From NCBI GenBank assembly GCA_946540005.1, contig CAMNHY010000009.1, forward strand, positions 1 through 43,378: a stretch of 43,378 nucleotides of DNA, in the 5' to 3' direction. Position 1 is the stretch's first letter; every line of letters starts with the position of its first letter. Below, piece after piece: positions 26,558-34,494 of the stretch. Source of the stretch: an uncultured Clostridium sp. (lineage in GTDB: Bacteria > Bacillota_I > Bacilli_A > Acholeplasmatales > Anaeroplasmataceae). The position numbers and the translations under genes are program-made. The notes below the pieces were generated by a model. It was not told the origin of the DNA, searched no databases, and was given only the letters and a program-made list of their open reading frames with translations.

Positions 26558-27253
26558 TTAGTCTGCATATGTTAATGAATAATATGTTAAAAGATTTAAA
26601 TCATGAGTAATGTTTTTATTAATATTTAACCAATATTGATAATCATATCCACTGTTTAATTTTGAGTATTGTCCTTGCTCATAATATGACTTCCATGTGT
26701 TCATAGCATATGTTGTATACGCTGAATCGTAGTTCACAGTAAATGTAAAAGTAACCTTTTCTCCATTTTTTATATTGGTACCATCACTCTTTTTGTTGTT
26801 TGTAAAAGAACCTGCCGCTCTAACATAGCCATCTATGGAATAAGCCAAATCAATGTTAAAGTTCTTGATATCTCTACCTGTTTTGTTTTCAAAATAAACA
26901 TTGAATGTAAATGTTGAAGCATTGACACTCCAATACCAATTTTGAGTACTTGTACTTAAATATGATTTAAAACCATTATCATCTTGTACTTGAGTGCTTG
27001 TTCTAGTAGTTGTAGTTGTAGTACTAGGAGTAGTTGTTGTAGTTACTACTGGTTCTGTTGTTGTTTTGGTTGATGCACTAGGAGTAGTTTTAGTTACAGG
27101 TTCTTTGGTAGTTGTTGTAGTTGTAGTAACAGGATTTGAAGTGGTCTTTTCCAAAAAAGAAAGATTAAGTTCAGGTAAAAATCTACAGCTTGATAAAGAT
27201 ACTAAGCTAACTCCTAAAACTATAAAAACTAATTTCTTTAATAATTTATTCAT
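26558..27253 (-). CDS. Thr-rich surface lipoprotein of unknown function
   Basis: A 231-residue lipoprotein: signal peptide with lipobox SLSSC and lipidated Cys at 23. Residues about 37-87 are a low-complexity Thr-rich stretch broken by Pro, Lys and Glu (KEPVTK, TTPSAST, TEPVVT), giving an extended, possibly glycosylated stalk. The C-terminal domain, about 95-231, has alternating beta strands (NWYWSVNASTFTFNVYFENKTG) that look like an immunoglobulin-like or FxLD-type surface fold. No enzyme motif is seen. It has its own promoter at 27311-27339. The opposite strand is open only because of the repeats. Confidence 0.82.
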   Translation of the reverse strand: MNKLLKKLVFIVLGVSLVSLSSCRFLPELNLSFLEKTTSNPVTTTTTTTKEPVTKTTPSASTKTTTEPVVTTTTTPSTTTTTTRTSTQVQDDNGFKSYLSTSTQNWYWSVNASTFTFNVYFENKTGRDIKNFNIDLAYSIDGYVRAAGSFTNNKKSDGTNIKNGEKVTFTFTVNYDSAYTTYAMNTWKSYYEQGQYSKLNSGYDYQYWLNINKNITHDLNLLTYYSLTYAD

Positions 27254-27275
27254 TTTGTTCGCCCCTTATTTTAAC

Positions 27276-27292
27276 ATCTATATGATGTTACA
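27276..27292. promoter_or_regulatory. Palindrome in leader of the Thr-rich lipoprotein gene
   Basis: AACATC-TATAT-GATGTT, six-base perfect arms, lies between the promoter and the ribosome binding site. It could be an operator or an mRNA hairpin; there is no T-run. Confidence 0.3.
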
Positions 27293-27310
27293 CACGTTTT
27301 TTATATTTAT

Positions 27311-27339
27311 ATTTTACTACTTATATAAGTATTTATCAA
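27311..27339 (-). promoter_or_regulatory. Promoter of Thr-rich lipoprotein gene
   Basis: Minus strand TTGATA (27334-27339), 17-base spacer, TAAAAT (27311-27316). Confidence 0.55.
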
Positions 27340-27379
27340 GGCTATTTATAGTATCTATTTTATGTGACTAAATCTTTTT

Positions 27380-28198
27380 TTATCTTTCAATATCTATACA
27401 TCCAGAAAATTCTCTAACTTCTCCTTCTGCTTGTAAAAATAAATCAGGAGTTTTAGATTCTAATTTAACTTTTTTACATCTATAATATACAACATTCTTT
27501 TTTACTAATGTATGAAGCCCTAAATATATAAGTGGGAACAACATTAATAATTTTGTTAAACCTATATTATATACAATATATAAATCTAGATAATCATCAT
27601 TTCTTTTTGCAAATGGTGCTATTTTCATACCACCGCCAAAATATTTTCCATGTTGGCATGTACAAAATAGCACTTTATCATAATGATGCTTTATACCATC
27701 AATTTCTAAATCAATACTAAATGGTTTAAAATCTTTAAATGCAGCTTTTGCTACTTTGAAATAAGTAGATTTATGAATATTCTCATTAATTCTCTTACAT
27801 ACTAGTGCGTCTACACCAACACCTACACCATTTATAAATCTAATAGTTTTCTCATTCATTTTAAATGTGGGAAGATTTTTTAATTCATCAGTAATTTCAA
27901 ATAATTTACCTTTATGTTCTTTAGCATAATCATTACCAGAACCATCTTTAAGAAGATAAACTTTTGTATTAATATTATTTGTATCAATATTATTAATAAA
28001 GTGATGTAGTGTACCATCACCACCAGAAATTACTAATTTATCATTTTCACCAAGTTTATTTAAATCATCATTTAGAGTATTAATATCTAATTCTTTAATT
28101 AATGTTTCCTCTTTTTTGGATAATTTTTTATATAGTTTATATGCTCTTCTATTCCCACGCCCGTTATTAGCATTTTTATTATAAAGAATACAAATCAT
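27380..28198 (-). CDS. Diacylglycerol kinase-family lipid kinase (YegS/BmrU/DagK type)
   Basis: Soluble lipid kinase of the DAGK catalytic-domain family, which phosphorylates diacylglycerol or related lipids with ATP. The nucleotide motif ISGGDGTLHHF lies at residues 57-67, DGSGNDYAKE near 85-94, the region RFINGVGVGVDALV near 122-135, and a C-terminal QAEGEVREF corresponds to the family DGE motif. Length 272 is slightly short. It begins 10 bases after tyrS and is probably cotranscribed with it under T-box control. The exact lipid cannot be deduced; recycling of diacylglycerol to phosphatidic acid for the CdsA pathway is a reasonable guess. Confidence 0.85.
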   Translation of the reverse strand: MICILYNKNANNGRGNRRAYKLYKKLSKKEETLIKELDINTLNDDLNKLGENDKLVISGGDGTLHHFINNIDTNNINTKVYLLKDGSGNDYAKEHKGKLFEITDELKNLPTFKMNEKTIRFINGVGVGVDALVCKRINENIHKSTYFKVAKAAFKDFKPFSIDLEIDGIKHHYDKVLFCTCQHGKYFGGGMKIAPFAKRNDDYLDLYIVYNIGLTKLLMLFPLIYLGLHTLVKKNVVYYRCKKVKLESKTPDLFLQAEGEVREFSGCIDIER

Positions 28199-28208
28199 AT
28201 AGATATAA

Positions 28209-29435
28209 TTAATTTACTTTAACAAGTGCGTATAATTTCTTACCACGGCGAATAACAATAAATTCATTACCAATTGCATTTTCTTTAGTTAATGTATAAT
28301 TTAAATCATTAATCTTATCACCATTTACCATAACTGCATTATTTGTAATAAATTCTCTTGCTTCTCTCTTAGATTTTGCAAGACCTGATGAGATTAATGT
28401 ATCAATTAATAATGCACCTTCATTTACTTCATTTAAAGGTAAATCATTAAATCCCATTTTTATTTCTTCAGCTGTTAATGATTTAATATCACCAGCAAAT
28501 AAAGCTTTTGAAATCTTTAAAGCTTGTTGATATGCTTCTTCACCATGTAAGAATTTTATAACTTCATGTGCTAATGTTTGTTGAGCTAATCTATCTTCTG
28601 GTTTAGCTTTATGTTTTGCCTCAATATCTTCAATTTCTTCTTTAGATAAGAAAGTTAAGAACTTTAAGTAATCAATAACCTTTTCATCTTCAGCATTAAT
28701 AAAGAATTGATACATTTCATATGGTGATGTTTTTGTCTTATCAAGCCAAATAGCTTTACCATTTGTCTTACCAAATTTTGTGCCATCAGACTTAGTTAAA
28801 AGTGGCATTGTGAATCCATATAATTCAGTTCCACATTTTTTACGTGCAAGTTCAATACCAGCAGTGATATTACCCCATTGATCTTGACCTGCAACTTCTA
28901 ATGTTACATTCTTAGTTTGATTTAAATGAACAAAATCAAGAGCTTGTAAAATCATATATGAGAATTCAGTAAATGAAATACCTTCATCTAATCTTCTCTT
29001 AATAATATCTTTTTGTAACATGTATGTTACATTAAAATATTTACCATAATCTCTTAAGAAATCTAAGATATTGATGTCCTTTAACCAGTCAGCATTATTA
29101 ACAACTTCAAATCCAAAGATATCATGAGCTTGTTTAGCTAAGCATTCATAATTATGCTTAACTTGTTCATATGTAATCATAGGACGTTCAGCATTTGGCT
29201 TTGGATCACCAATTAATCCTGTACCACCACCAACTAATAAAATTGGATGGTGTCCTGCTTCAGCTAATCTCTTAGAAATTAAGAAACTTGAAAAATGACC
29301 AATGTGTAGTGAATCACCTGTTGGATCTGTACCAATATAGAAAGTCATTCCTCCAGCATTTAATTTTTCTCTAAGGCTTGGATCTGATACATCTTTAATT
29401 AATCCACGCCATTCTAGTTCTTCATAAATACCCAT
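28209..29435 (-). CDS. tyrS: Tyrosyl-tRNA synthetase
   Basis: Class I aminoacyl-tRNA synthetase charging tRNA-Tyr. The HIGH motif is at residues 44-47 (HIGHFSS), GGGTGLIGDP follows, the tyrosine-binding YMILQALDF lies near 170, GQDQWGNITAG near 190, and the KMSKS motif appears as KFGKTNGKA near 229, as in bacterial TyrRS. The C-terminal S4-like RNA-binding domain (SKREAREFITNNAVMVNG) is present. Length 408 is normal. It is preceded by a T-box leader and an excellent promoter, so expression should rise when uncharged tRNA-Tyr accumulates. Confidence 0.97.
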   Translation of the reverse strand: MGIYEELEWRGLIKDVSDPSLREKLNAGGMTFYIGTDPTGDSLHIGHFSSFLISKRLAEAGHHPILLVGGGTGLIGDPKPNAERPMITYEQVKHNYECLAKQAHDIFGFEVVNNADWLKDINILDFLRDYGKYFNVTYMLQKDIIKRRLDEGISFTEFSYMILQALDFVHLNQTKNVTLEVAGQDQWGNITAGIELARKKCGTELYGFTMPLLTKSDGTKFGKTNGKAIWLDKTKTSPYEMYQFFINAEDEKVIDYLKFLTFLSKEEIEDIEAKHKAKPEDRLAQQTLAHEVIKFLHGEEAYQQALKISKALFAGDIKSLTAEEIKMGFNDLPLNEVNEGALLIDTLISSGLAKSKREAREFITNNAVMVNGDKINDLNYTLTKENAIGNEFIVIRRGKKLYALVKVN

Positions 29436-29455
29436 AATAATTATCTCCTTTACAA

Positions 29456-29485
29456 ATAAAAAAACGTCCCCAATCTAAGGACGTT
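29456..29485 (-). terminator. T-box regulated terminator before tyrS
   Basis: Minus strand AACGTCC/GGACGTT (arms 29479-29485 and 29463-29469) followed by seven Ts. It competes with the antiterminator built around the T-box sequence at 29491-29502. Confidence 0.88.
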
Positions 29486-29667
29486 AAATACGCGGTACCA
29501 CCTTAGTTCTAGATTTAATCTAGCACTTAGCCTTTTAACGAGAGGCACTCTTAGGTCTTGCTGAGTGTAATTTCATCAAATATATTTTATTTCTTTCACC
29601 AACCGAAATATCTCTAATTTTAAATATATTTAACTACTATGTTCAGGTCATCAACCTTATTAATATA
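29462..29667 (-). promoter_or_regulatory. T-box leader (tyrosine specifier) of tyrS
   Basis: The conserved T-box core GGTGGTACCGCG lies at 29491-29502 on the minus strand, just before the terminator. Upstream, CGGTTGGTG (revcomp near 29602-29610) is the conserved stem I distal-loop motif. The specifier is most likely TAC (Tyr) at 29567-29569, in the context GAAATTACACTC that matches the known tyrS pattern. Uncharged tRNA-Tyr would stabilise the antiterminator and allow tyrS and the downstream lipid kinase gene to be transcribed. Confidence 0.9.
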
Positions 29668-29672
29668 TTTGT

Positions 29673-29701
29673 ATTGTAAACTAGTTACAATTGATTGTCA
29701 A
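29673..29701 (-). promoter_or_regulatory. Promoter of tyrS T-box leader
   Basis: Minus strand perfect TTGACA (29696-29701), 17-base spacer, TACAAT (29673-29678). Confidence 0.8.
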
Positions 29702-29710
29702 ATATTAATT

Positions 29711-30703
29711 TTATAAAGTTTGTCTCTTAATTACTTTATGAGGTAATACAACTTTAATAGAATCAACTTGTTCACCCTTCATAAGTTTAGTAAGTAAGCG
29801 CATTGCTACTGCACCAATATCATATACAGGTGTATCAATGCAAGTTAAGCTTGGACGAGCTAACATTGCATATTTTGTGTTTTGATAACCACAAATAGAA
29901 ATATCTTGAGGAACTTTATATCCTTTATTAATCATAACATTCATAAATGATACTGCTATACTATCTCTAACTGCAATAGCACCATCTACTTTATTTTTTT
30001 CAAAATATTCTTCAAAGTGTGGAGTATTAATTGAAATATCGCCACTAGTTCTAAATATTTTTGAAGTTAATCCATTCTCTTCCATAGCTTTAGTATATCC
30101 TGCTTCTTTTTGAGTATTAACAGAATATCTTCTTACAGTAGAAAGTAAATAGATATCTTTTCTACCTTTTTCAATTAATTCTTTAGTTATTTGATATGAT
30201 GCATCAAAATAATCAATAGCTACACTAGCTAATTCAGGATCATCTGATATAACATTTGTTAATACTAATGGAATATTAGCATTTGAAGTTTGTTCTTTAA
30301 CAATGTTCATTTGAGCAGTGTCTAATTCATCATTTAAAAGTAAGACACCATCGACTTGTTCTGCAACCACATCACGTATGCTGTCTAATACATTTGTATC
30401 GCCAGACATTGAAAATATTTTAATAGAATAGCTATATTTTTTAGCAATATCTATAATACCACCTAACAATTGAGATGTAGATGCTCTTGTAACGTCACTT
30501 AAAACAATACCAACTGTTGTAGTCTTATGGCTTGCTAAACCTCTAGCAATAGCATTAGGTCTATATCCTAATTCTTTTATAACCTTTAATACTTTAGCTC
30601 TAGTTGCTTCATTAACTTTTTCAGGATTATTTAAAACTCTTGAAACGGTTGCCAATGAAACCTCAGCTTTACCAGCTACATCATATATAGTTGCATTTGA
30701 CAT
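29711..30703 (-). CDS. ccpA: LacI-family catabolite control regulator CcpA
   Basis: DNA-binding regulator of carbon metabolism. The N-terminal helix-turn-helix TIYDVAGKAEVSLATVSRVL is at residues 5-24, followed by the hinge helix region YRPNAIARGLASHKTTTVGIV, which is very close to Bacillus CcpA. The C-terminal YDIGAVAMRLLTKLMKGE is a CcpA hallmark. Length 330 is right. It binds cre boxes with Ser46-phosphorylated HPr. A pair of operator-like palindromes lies on its own promoter, and a perfect cre box lies upstream of oppA. It is downstream of pyk but separated by a terminator. Confidence 0.88.
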   Translation of the reverse strand: MSNATIYDVAGKAEVSLATVSRVLNNPEKVNEATRAKVLKVIKELGYRPNAIARGLASHKTTTVGIVLSDVTRASTSQLLGGIIDIAKKYSYSIKIFSMSGDTNVLDSIRDVVAEQVDGVLLLNDELDTAQMNIVKEQTSNANIPLVLTNVISDDPELASVAIDYFDASYQITKELIEKGRKDIYLLSTVRRYSVNTQKEAGYTKAMEENGLTSKIFRTSGDISINTPHFEEYFEKNKVDGAIAVRDSIAVSFMNVMINKGYKVPQDISICGYQNTKYAMLARPSLTCIDTPVYDIGAVAMRLLTKLMKGEQVDSIKVVLPHKVIKRQTL

Positions 30704-30727
30704 GATAACACCTCTTTATTCAAATAA

Positions 30728-30756
30728 ATTATATCATTTATGAAAATCGTTTTCAA
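30728..30756 (-). promoter_or_regulatory. Promoter of ccpA
   Basis: Minus strand TTGAAA (30751-30756), 17-base spacer, perfect TATAAT (30728-30733). The palindrome at 30741-30755 covers the -35 and the spacer. Confidence 0.7.
30741..30755. promoter_or_regulatory. Operator-like palindrome on the ccpA promoter
   Basis: TGAAAATCGTTTTCA, six-base perfect arms around TCG. It resembles a cre/LacI-family operator with one extra central base relative to the 14-base consensus, and overlaps the ccpA -35 and spacer, suggesting self-repression. Confidence 0.5.
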
Positions 30757-30764
30757 TACGTTTT

Positions 30765-30778
30765 TGAAAACGCTTTTA
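30765..30778. promoter_or_regulatory. Second cre-like site upstream of ccpA
   Basis: TGAAAACGCTTTTA on the plus strand; read on the minus strand it fits TGWNANCGNTNWCA except for one position (TAAAAGCGTTTTCA). It lies 9 bases from the first palindrome, about two helical turns centre to centre. Confidence 0.5.
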
Positions 30779-30779
30779 G

Positions 30780-30829
30780 CAAAAAAGCATTCATTTATGT
30801 TCAAATAATTGCAACAATAATGAATGCTT
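30780..30829 (-). terminator. Terminator of pyk
   Basis: Minus strand AAGCATTCATT/AATGAATGCTT eleven-base-pair stem (arms 30819-30829 and 30785-30795) with a 23-base loop, then TTTTTT (counting the stem end). It lies 17 bases past the pyk stop. Confidence 0.75.
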
Positions 30830-30846
30830 AATGAATTAAATTCAAT

Positions 30847-32265
30847 CTACTTCATAGTATGAATTTTCATTGTATCTGTGATTCCACAACCAATATATGA
30901 ACCACCTAATATAATGATCTTATCACCTTTTTTAACTAAACCAGTCTCAGCTGCTTTCTTTGCAGCATATAAGAATAATTCGTCTGTTGAATGTTGTACT
31001 TCAGCTTTTACAGGTCTAACATTCCATACAAGTCCTAATTGATTATAACCTTTTTCATTTACTGTTACAGCAATAATAGGACAATCAGGTCTATATGCAG
31101 CTAAAGTTCTTGCTGTTACACCATTCATTGTAACACAAACAATAGCTTTTGCATCAATTTGGAAAGATGCAGCAACAGCACTATTGCATATTGTAGATAA
31201 TACACCCTCACCTAAATTTAAATTATTTCTATAAAATCTTTCTTGGAAGTTAATATCATCTTCTGTTGCAAGGGCAATATCTGACATAGCACTTACTGCC
31301 TCAACAGGATATTTACCTGCTGCAGATTCACCTGATAACATAATAGCACTTGTTCTATCATAAATAGCATTAGCTACATCTGATACTTCTGCACGTGTAG
31401 GACGTGGATTATGTTGCATTGAATCTAGCATTTGAGTTGCTGTTACAACAATTTTTCCACTTCTATAACATTTTGAAATTAAATCTTTTTGAATAGCAGG
31501 TAAGAATTTGAAAGCAACTTCAACGCCCATATCACCACGCGCAACCATAATACCATCAGAAGCTTCAATAATATCATTCATATTTTGAATACCTTCTGTA
31601 TTTTCAATTTTACAAATGATTTTTATATCTTTTCCACCATTTTCATCAAGAAGTTTTCTCATTTCAAGAACGTCTTCTTTTCTTCTTGTGAATGATGCAG
31701 CTACATAATCTACACCTTGCTCGCAACCAAAGATTAAATCGTTTCTATCTGTTTCTGAAATAAATGGTTGATCAATTATAACATTAGGAATATTAATTGA
31801 TTTATGATTTTTAATAACTGAAGTATTTAATATTTTAGTAACAACATTTTTTCCTTCAATTCTTTCAACACGAAGTTCAATTGAACCATCATCCACTAAT
31901 ATTGAATCACCTTTTTTAACAAAGTCAGCTAATCTTGGATAGGTAATACAAGTTTCTTTTGAATTACCAAGAGAACCATCATCTGGTTTTATAACAAATT
32001 CATTTCCTTCAATAAGTTCAGCACTACCGCCTTCAAAATCTCTAACTCTAATTTCAGGTCCTTTTGTGTCAAGCATGATAGGAAGAGAAATATCTAAATC
32101 TTTTCTTAATTTCTTAATTCTATCAATTCTTACTTTATGTTCTTCATGTGTACCATGAGAGAAATTTAATCTACAACAATTTAGACCATGTTCTACCATT
32201 TCTTTTAATTTATCATAAGAATCTATTGCAGGTCCTAATGTACATATAATTTTAGTTTTACGCAT
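30847..32265 (-). CDS. pyk: Pyruvate kinase
   Basis: Last step of glycolysis: phosphoenolpyruvate and ADP to pyruvate and ATP. MRKTKIICTLGPA at the start, LDTKGPEIR, KIENTEGIQNMNDII with the catalytic Lys and metal-binding Glu, and MVARGDMGVE followed by the TATQMLDSM motif are all present. The start at the ATG at 32265 (472 residues) places GGAGG eight bases upstream; the longer frame from 32280 would begin within that ribosome binding site. It lacks the extra C-terminal PEP-utiliser-like domain found in Bacillus Pyk. A TATAAT occurs in 32281-32351 but without a good -35 at normal spacing. Confidence 0.96.
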   Translation of the reverse strand: MRKTKIICTLGPAIDSYDKLKEMVEHGLNCCRLNFSHGTHEEHKVRIDRIKKLRKDLDISLPIMLDTKGPEIRVRDFEGGSAELIEGNEFVIKPDDGSLGNSKETCITYPRLADFVKKGDSILVDDGSIELRVERIEGKNVVTKILNTSVIKNHKSINIPNVIIDQPFISETDRNDLIFGCEQGVDYVAASFTRRKEDVLEMRKLLDENGGKDIKIICKIENTEGIQNMNDIIEASDGIMVARGDMGVEVAFKFLPAIQKDLISKCYRSGKIVVTATQMLDSMQHNPRPTRAEVSDVANAIYDRTSAIMLSGESAAGKYPVEAVSAMSDIALATEDDINFQERFYRNNLNLGEGVLSTICNSAVAASFQIDAKAIVCVTMNGVTARTLAAYRPDCPIIAVTVNEKGYNQLGLVWNVRPVKAEVQHSTDELFLYAAKKAAETGLVKKGDKIIILGGSYIGCGITDTMKIHTMK

Positions 32266-32351
32266 CGTAAATGCCTCCATTTAATAATAATTATCTTCAA
32301 TTGATATTATACTATAATTAAACTTTAAAAATAATAGTCAATTCAATTAAA

Positions 32352-33647
32352 TTAGTTTGAATTTGAAAATGATTTAAATTCAATATTATTTGAATTAGAA
32401 ACATTAAATAATTCCTTAATATAATCACATTCAATATTGACATTAAAATTATCAAAAGTAATGTTTGAAGCGCCATTTATTGTCAACGCATAAAAAGGTG
32501 AATCTAATATATCAAGTTTTGAAGGTCGTAAATCAATCTTTTCATGTGGATAATCAGTTTTCTTATTAATTACTAAATTAATATTTTCAAATTTGCAATT
32601 TGAAATATTATTTTCTCCATATATTAATAAGCCGTTTTCACTGTTTATATTGATATTTTTAAATAATAAGTTATCAATATGTCCGACTTCATCTTCTCTT
32701 CTTACAGCTGTAATAGCTATACCCTCATCTGAACCCCACCAATGAATCTTTGAAAAAAGTCTTAAATCCATATCTATATTTTCAAATGTACAATTTGAAA
32801 TATTTCCTCTATCTCTTAGCATTAAAGATATACCTCTGTTTGAAGATATAATTTTAATATTATTAAATCTAATATCTTTAAAATCATTCCATGTTTCTGT
32901 ACCAATCTTTATTGCAGCACTTGTTGATTTAAACACGCAATTACTTACTTCTATATCTTCGCAATCTCCGTATTTAATGCCACCTTTAGTATTTTTTAGC
33001 ACAACGCAGTCATCTGCACAAGATATATTACAATTAGTAATTTTAATATGCTTAGAATGATCAGGATCTATTCCATCACAATTTGTCAATTTTAAATTAT
33101 TATCAATTTTAATTGAATCAATAGTAACATATTCATCGCCAACTAAATGTAAAGTCCAAAATGCACTTCTTGTTAAAGTTACATTTTTGACAATAATATT
33201 TTTACAATTTTCAAAATATATTAATGGGATTCTTGGATAAAATGAGCCTTCAATATGCCATTTTGTAACTGTTCCATAAAAGATTTCTTCATTACCATCA
33301 ATAATACCTTTACCAGTTATTGATATATTTTGGCAATCCTTGGCATAGATAAAATACTTTGTTGGCATACCATCATAATCACAATTTTCCCATGTAGGTC
33401 TACTAATAGATTCATCTCTATGTCTATCAATAGTTTTAAATCTATTTAAATCATCATGTAAAACAATTCTTGCATCTTCTTCTAATTGTAATTCAACATT
33501 TGATTTAAATATAATTGTAGAAGCTTTATATATTCCCTTAGAAATATATACGCATCCACCTCCATTATTACTGCAGCTACTAATAGCTTCATTTATAATA
33601 TTTGCATAATCTAATTCTTCATTTTCTTTTTTAATAATAATCTTCAT
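32352..33647 (-). CDS. Glycoside hydrolase family 28-like right-handed beta-helix enzyme
   Basis: A 431-residue protein with the parallel beta-helix pattern of polygalacturonases: an N-terminal GGGCVYISKGIYKASTIIF segment, GKGIIDGNEE near 112-121, and repeated short strands (NISI, NIIVKNV, HIKITNC, NISNC). GH28 motifs are partly recognisable: N189-C-D191-G in place of NTD, the acid pair D212-D213 in CADDCVVLK, and RDRG in the place of RxK; the usual GHG is replaced by KIGTE. There is no signal peptide, so it acts inside the cell, possibly on imported uronide or rhamnose-containing oligosaccharides. The exact substrate is uncertain. It follows the HesB-like gene's terminator. Confidence 0.75.
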   Translation of the reverse strand: MKIIIKKENEELDYANIINEAISSCSNNGGGCVYISKGIYKASTIIFKSNVELQLEEDARIVLHDDLNRFKTIDRHRDESISRPTWENCDYDGMPTKYFIYAKDCQNISITGKGIIDGNEEIFYGTVTKWHIEGSFYPRIPLIYFENCKNIIVKNVTLTRSAFWTLHLVGDEYVTIDSIKIDNNLKLTNCDGIDPDHSKHIKITNCNISCADDCVVLKNTKGGIKYGDCEDIEVSNCVFKSTSAAIKIGTETWNDFKDIRFNNIKIISSNRGISLMLRDRGNISNCTFENIDMDLRLFSKIHWWGSDEGIAITAVRREDEVGHIDNLLFKNININSENGLLIYGENNISNCKFENINLVINKKTDYPHEKIDLRPSKLDILDSPFYALTINGASNITFDNFNVNIECDYIKELFNVSNSNNIEFKSFSNSN

Positions 33648-33655
33648 ACATTCAC

Positions 33656-33689
33656 CAATAAAAACAAATAGAAAGATTTCTCTTTCTAT
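33656..33689 (-). terminator. Terminator after the HesB-like gene
   Basis: Minus strand ATAGAAAG/CTTTCTAT eight-base-pair stem (arms 33682-33689 and 33668-33675), then TTGTTTTTA. Confidence 0.75.
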
Positions 33690-33700
33690 ATTTTTAAATA

Positions 33701-34036
33701 TTATTTTTCTTCTTCACATTTACAATGTTTTTTTGTTCCATCGCAATTACAACAGCCATTACTATGACAAGTTTTTCCTTTTTCAGTAACAACTATCTTA
33801 TGATTTTCATCAGTTTCGAAAACTACTCCAAGATCAAATAATGTATCTAAGTCATCTTGTGATATTTTAATCCAAACGCCATCAATCAAAACAAGACCCT
33901 TTTCGTCATTTGTAGTATCAAAATGTAATTCCCTTCCTGTAGGTCCTTCATGAACTATATATAAAACAAGTGCTTTCTTTTTTGCATCTAATAAACATTT
34001 ATTAACAGCTAAAGCTGCATCTTTAGTAAATAGCAT
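33701..34036 (-). CDS. HesB/IscA-like small protein with Cys-rich tail
   Basis: A 111-residue cytoplasmic protein. The N-terminal part (MLFTKDAALAVNK, ALVLYIVHEGPTGRELHFD, GLVLIDGVWIKISQDDLDTL) follows the strand and helix order of the HesB-like fold, but the conserved Fe-S-binding cysteines of IscA are not at their usual places. Instead residues 90-107 form a cluster with spacing C-x4-C-C-x-C-x6-C-x-C (Cys 90, 95, 96, 98, 105, 107), which could bind zinc, copper or an Fe-S cluster. I start it at the ATG at 34036 after AAGGTGAT; the longer frame from 34063 adds an unlikely MIYFFQGDI. Function unknown. Confidence 0.72.
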   Translation of the reverse strand: MLFTKDAALAVNKCLLDAKKKALVLYIVHEGPTGRELHFDTTNDEKGLVLIDGVWIKISQDDLDTLFDLGVVFETDENHKIVVTEKGKTCHSNGCCNCDGTKKHCKCEEEK

Positions 34037-34091
34037 AATATCACCTTGAAAAAAGTATATCACTATTTAAAAGAAATTTGTAAAAAAATGC

Positions 34092-34403
34092 TCATTTTTT
34101 ATTAATATAAAGTATTAACCCAAATATAATAATTAATGAAAAAATAATTGAAATAATAAACCTTTGTTTTTTAGTTTTAATATATCTATAAATAAATATT
34201 AAAATACCTACAACAAAATAAATGACCCAAGGTATTAAATTAGGTTTATCCATATTTTGTACAAAACCAACAATAAAAGTAACAATTACTAATATAATAA
34301 AACTTAATCCCCACACAAGAATTAAATAATCAGTATTATTCTTCTTCTCATCTATAATAGAATTATTAAATGATTTAATTATCTTCTTTTCTTCTTTATC
34401 CAT
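34092..34403 (-). CDS. Small membrane protein, three helices, unknown function
   Basis: A 103-residue protein: a charged N-terminus MDKEEKKIIKSFNNSIIDEK, then three hydrophobic helices near residues 26-46, 54-70 and 80-98, ending INKK. I start it at the ATG at 34403, after AGAGAGGA. The longer open frame to 34529 crosses the promoter of the small RNA on the other strand and gives unconvincing sequence. It lies 55 bases before the HesB-like gene and is divergent from the small RNA. No family recognised. Confidence 0.6.
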   Translation of the reverse strand: MDKEEKKIIKSFNNSIIDEKKNNTDYLILVWGLSFIILVIVTFIVGFVQNMDKPNLIPWVIYFVVGILIFIYRYIKTKKQRFIISIIFSLIIIFGLILYINKK

Positions 34404-34459
34404 TTGAAAAATCCTCTCTATAAGATAATTATACCATATAACATTATTTTTAAGAATAA

Positions 34460-34488
34460 TTGACAATATAAATGAATATTGATATACT
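34460..34488 (+). promoter_or_regulatory. Promoter of candidate small RNA
   Basis: Plus strand perfect TTGACA (34460-34465), 17-base spacer, TATACT (34483-34488). No coding gene follows on this strand before the terminator at 34555-34576. Confidence 0.75.
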
Positions 34489-34494
34489 ACAGTT

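Noticed and set aside
26994-27371. Plus-strand open frame rich in Val
   Set aside because: It is the reverse of the Thr-rich repeat of the lipoprotein gene; the Val runs are simply the complement of ACT/ACA codons.
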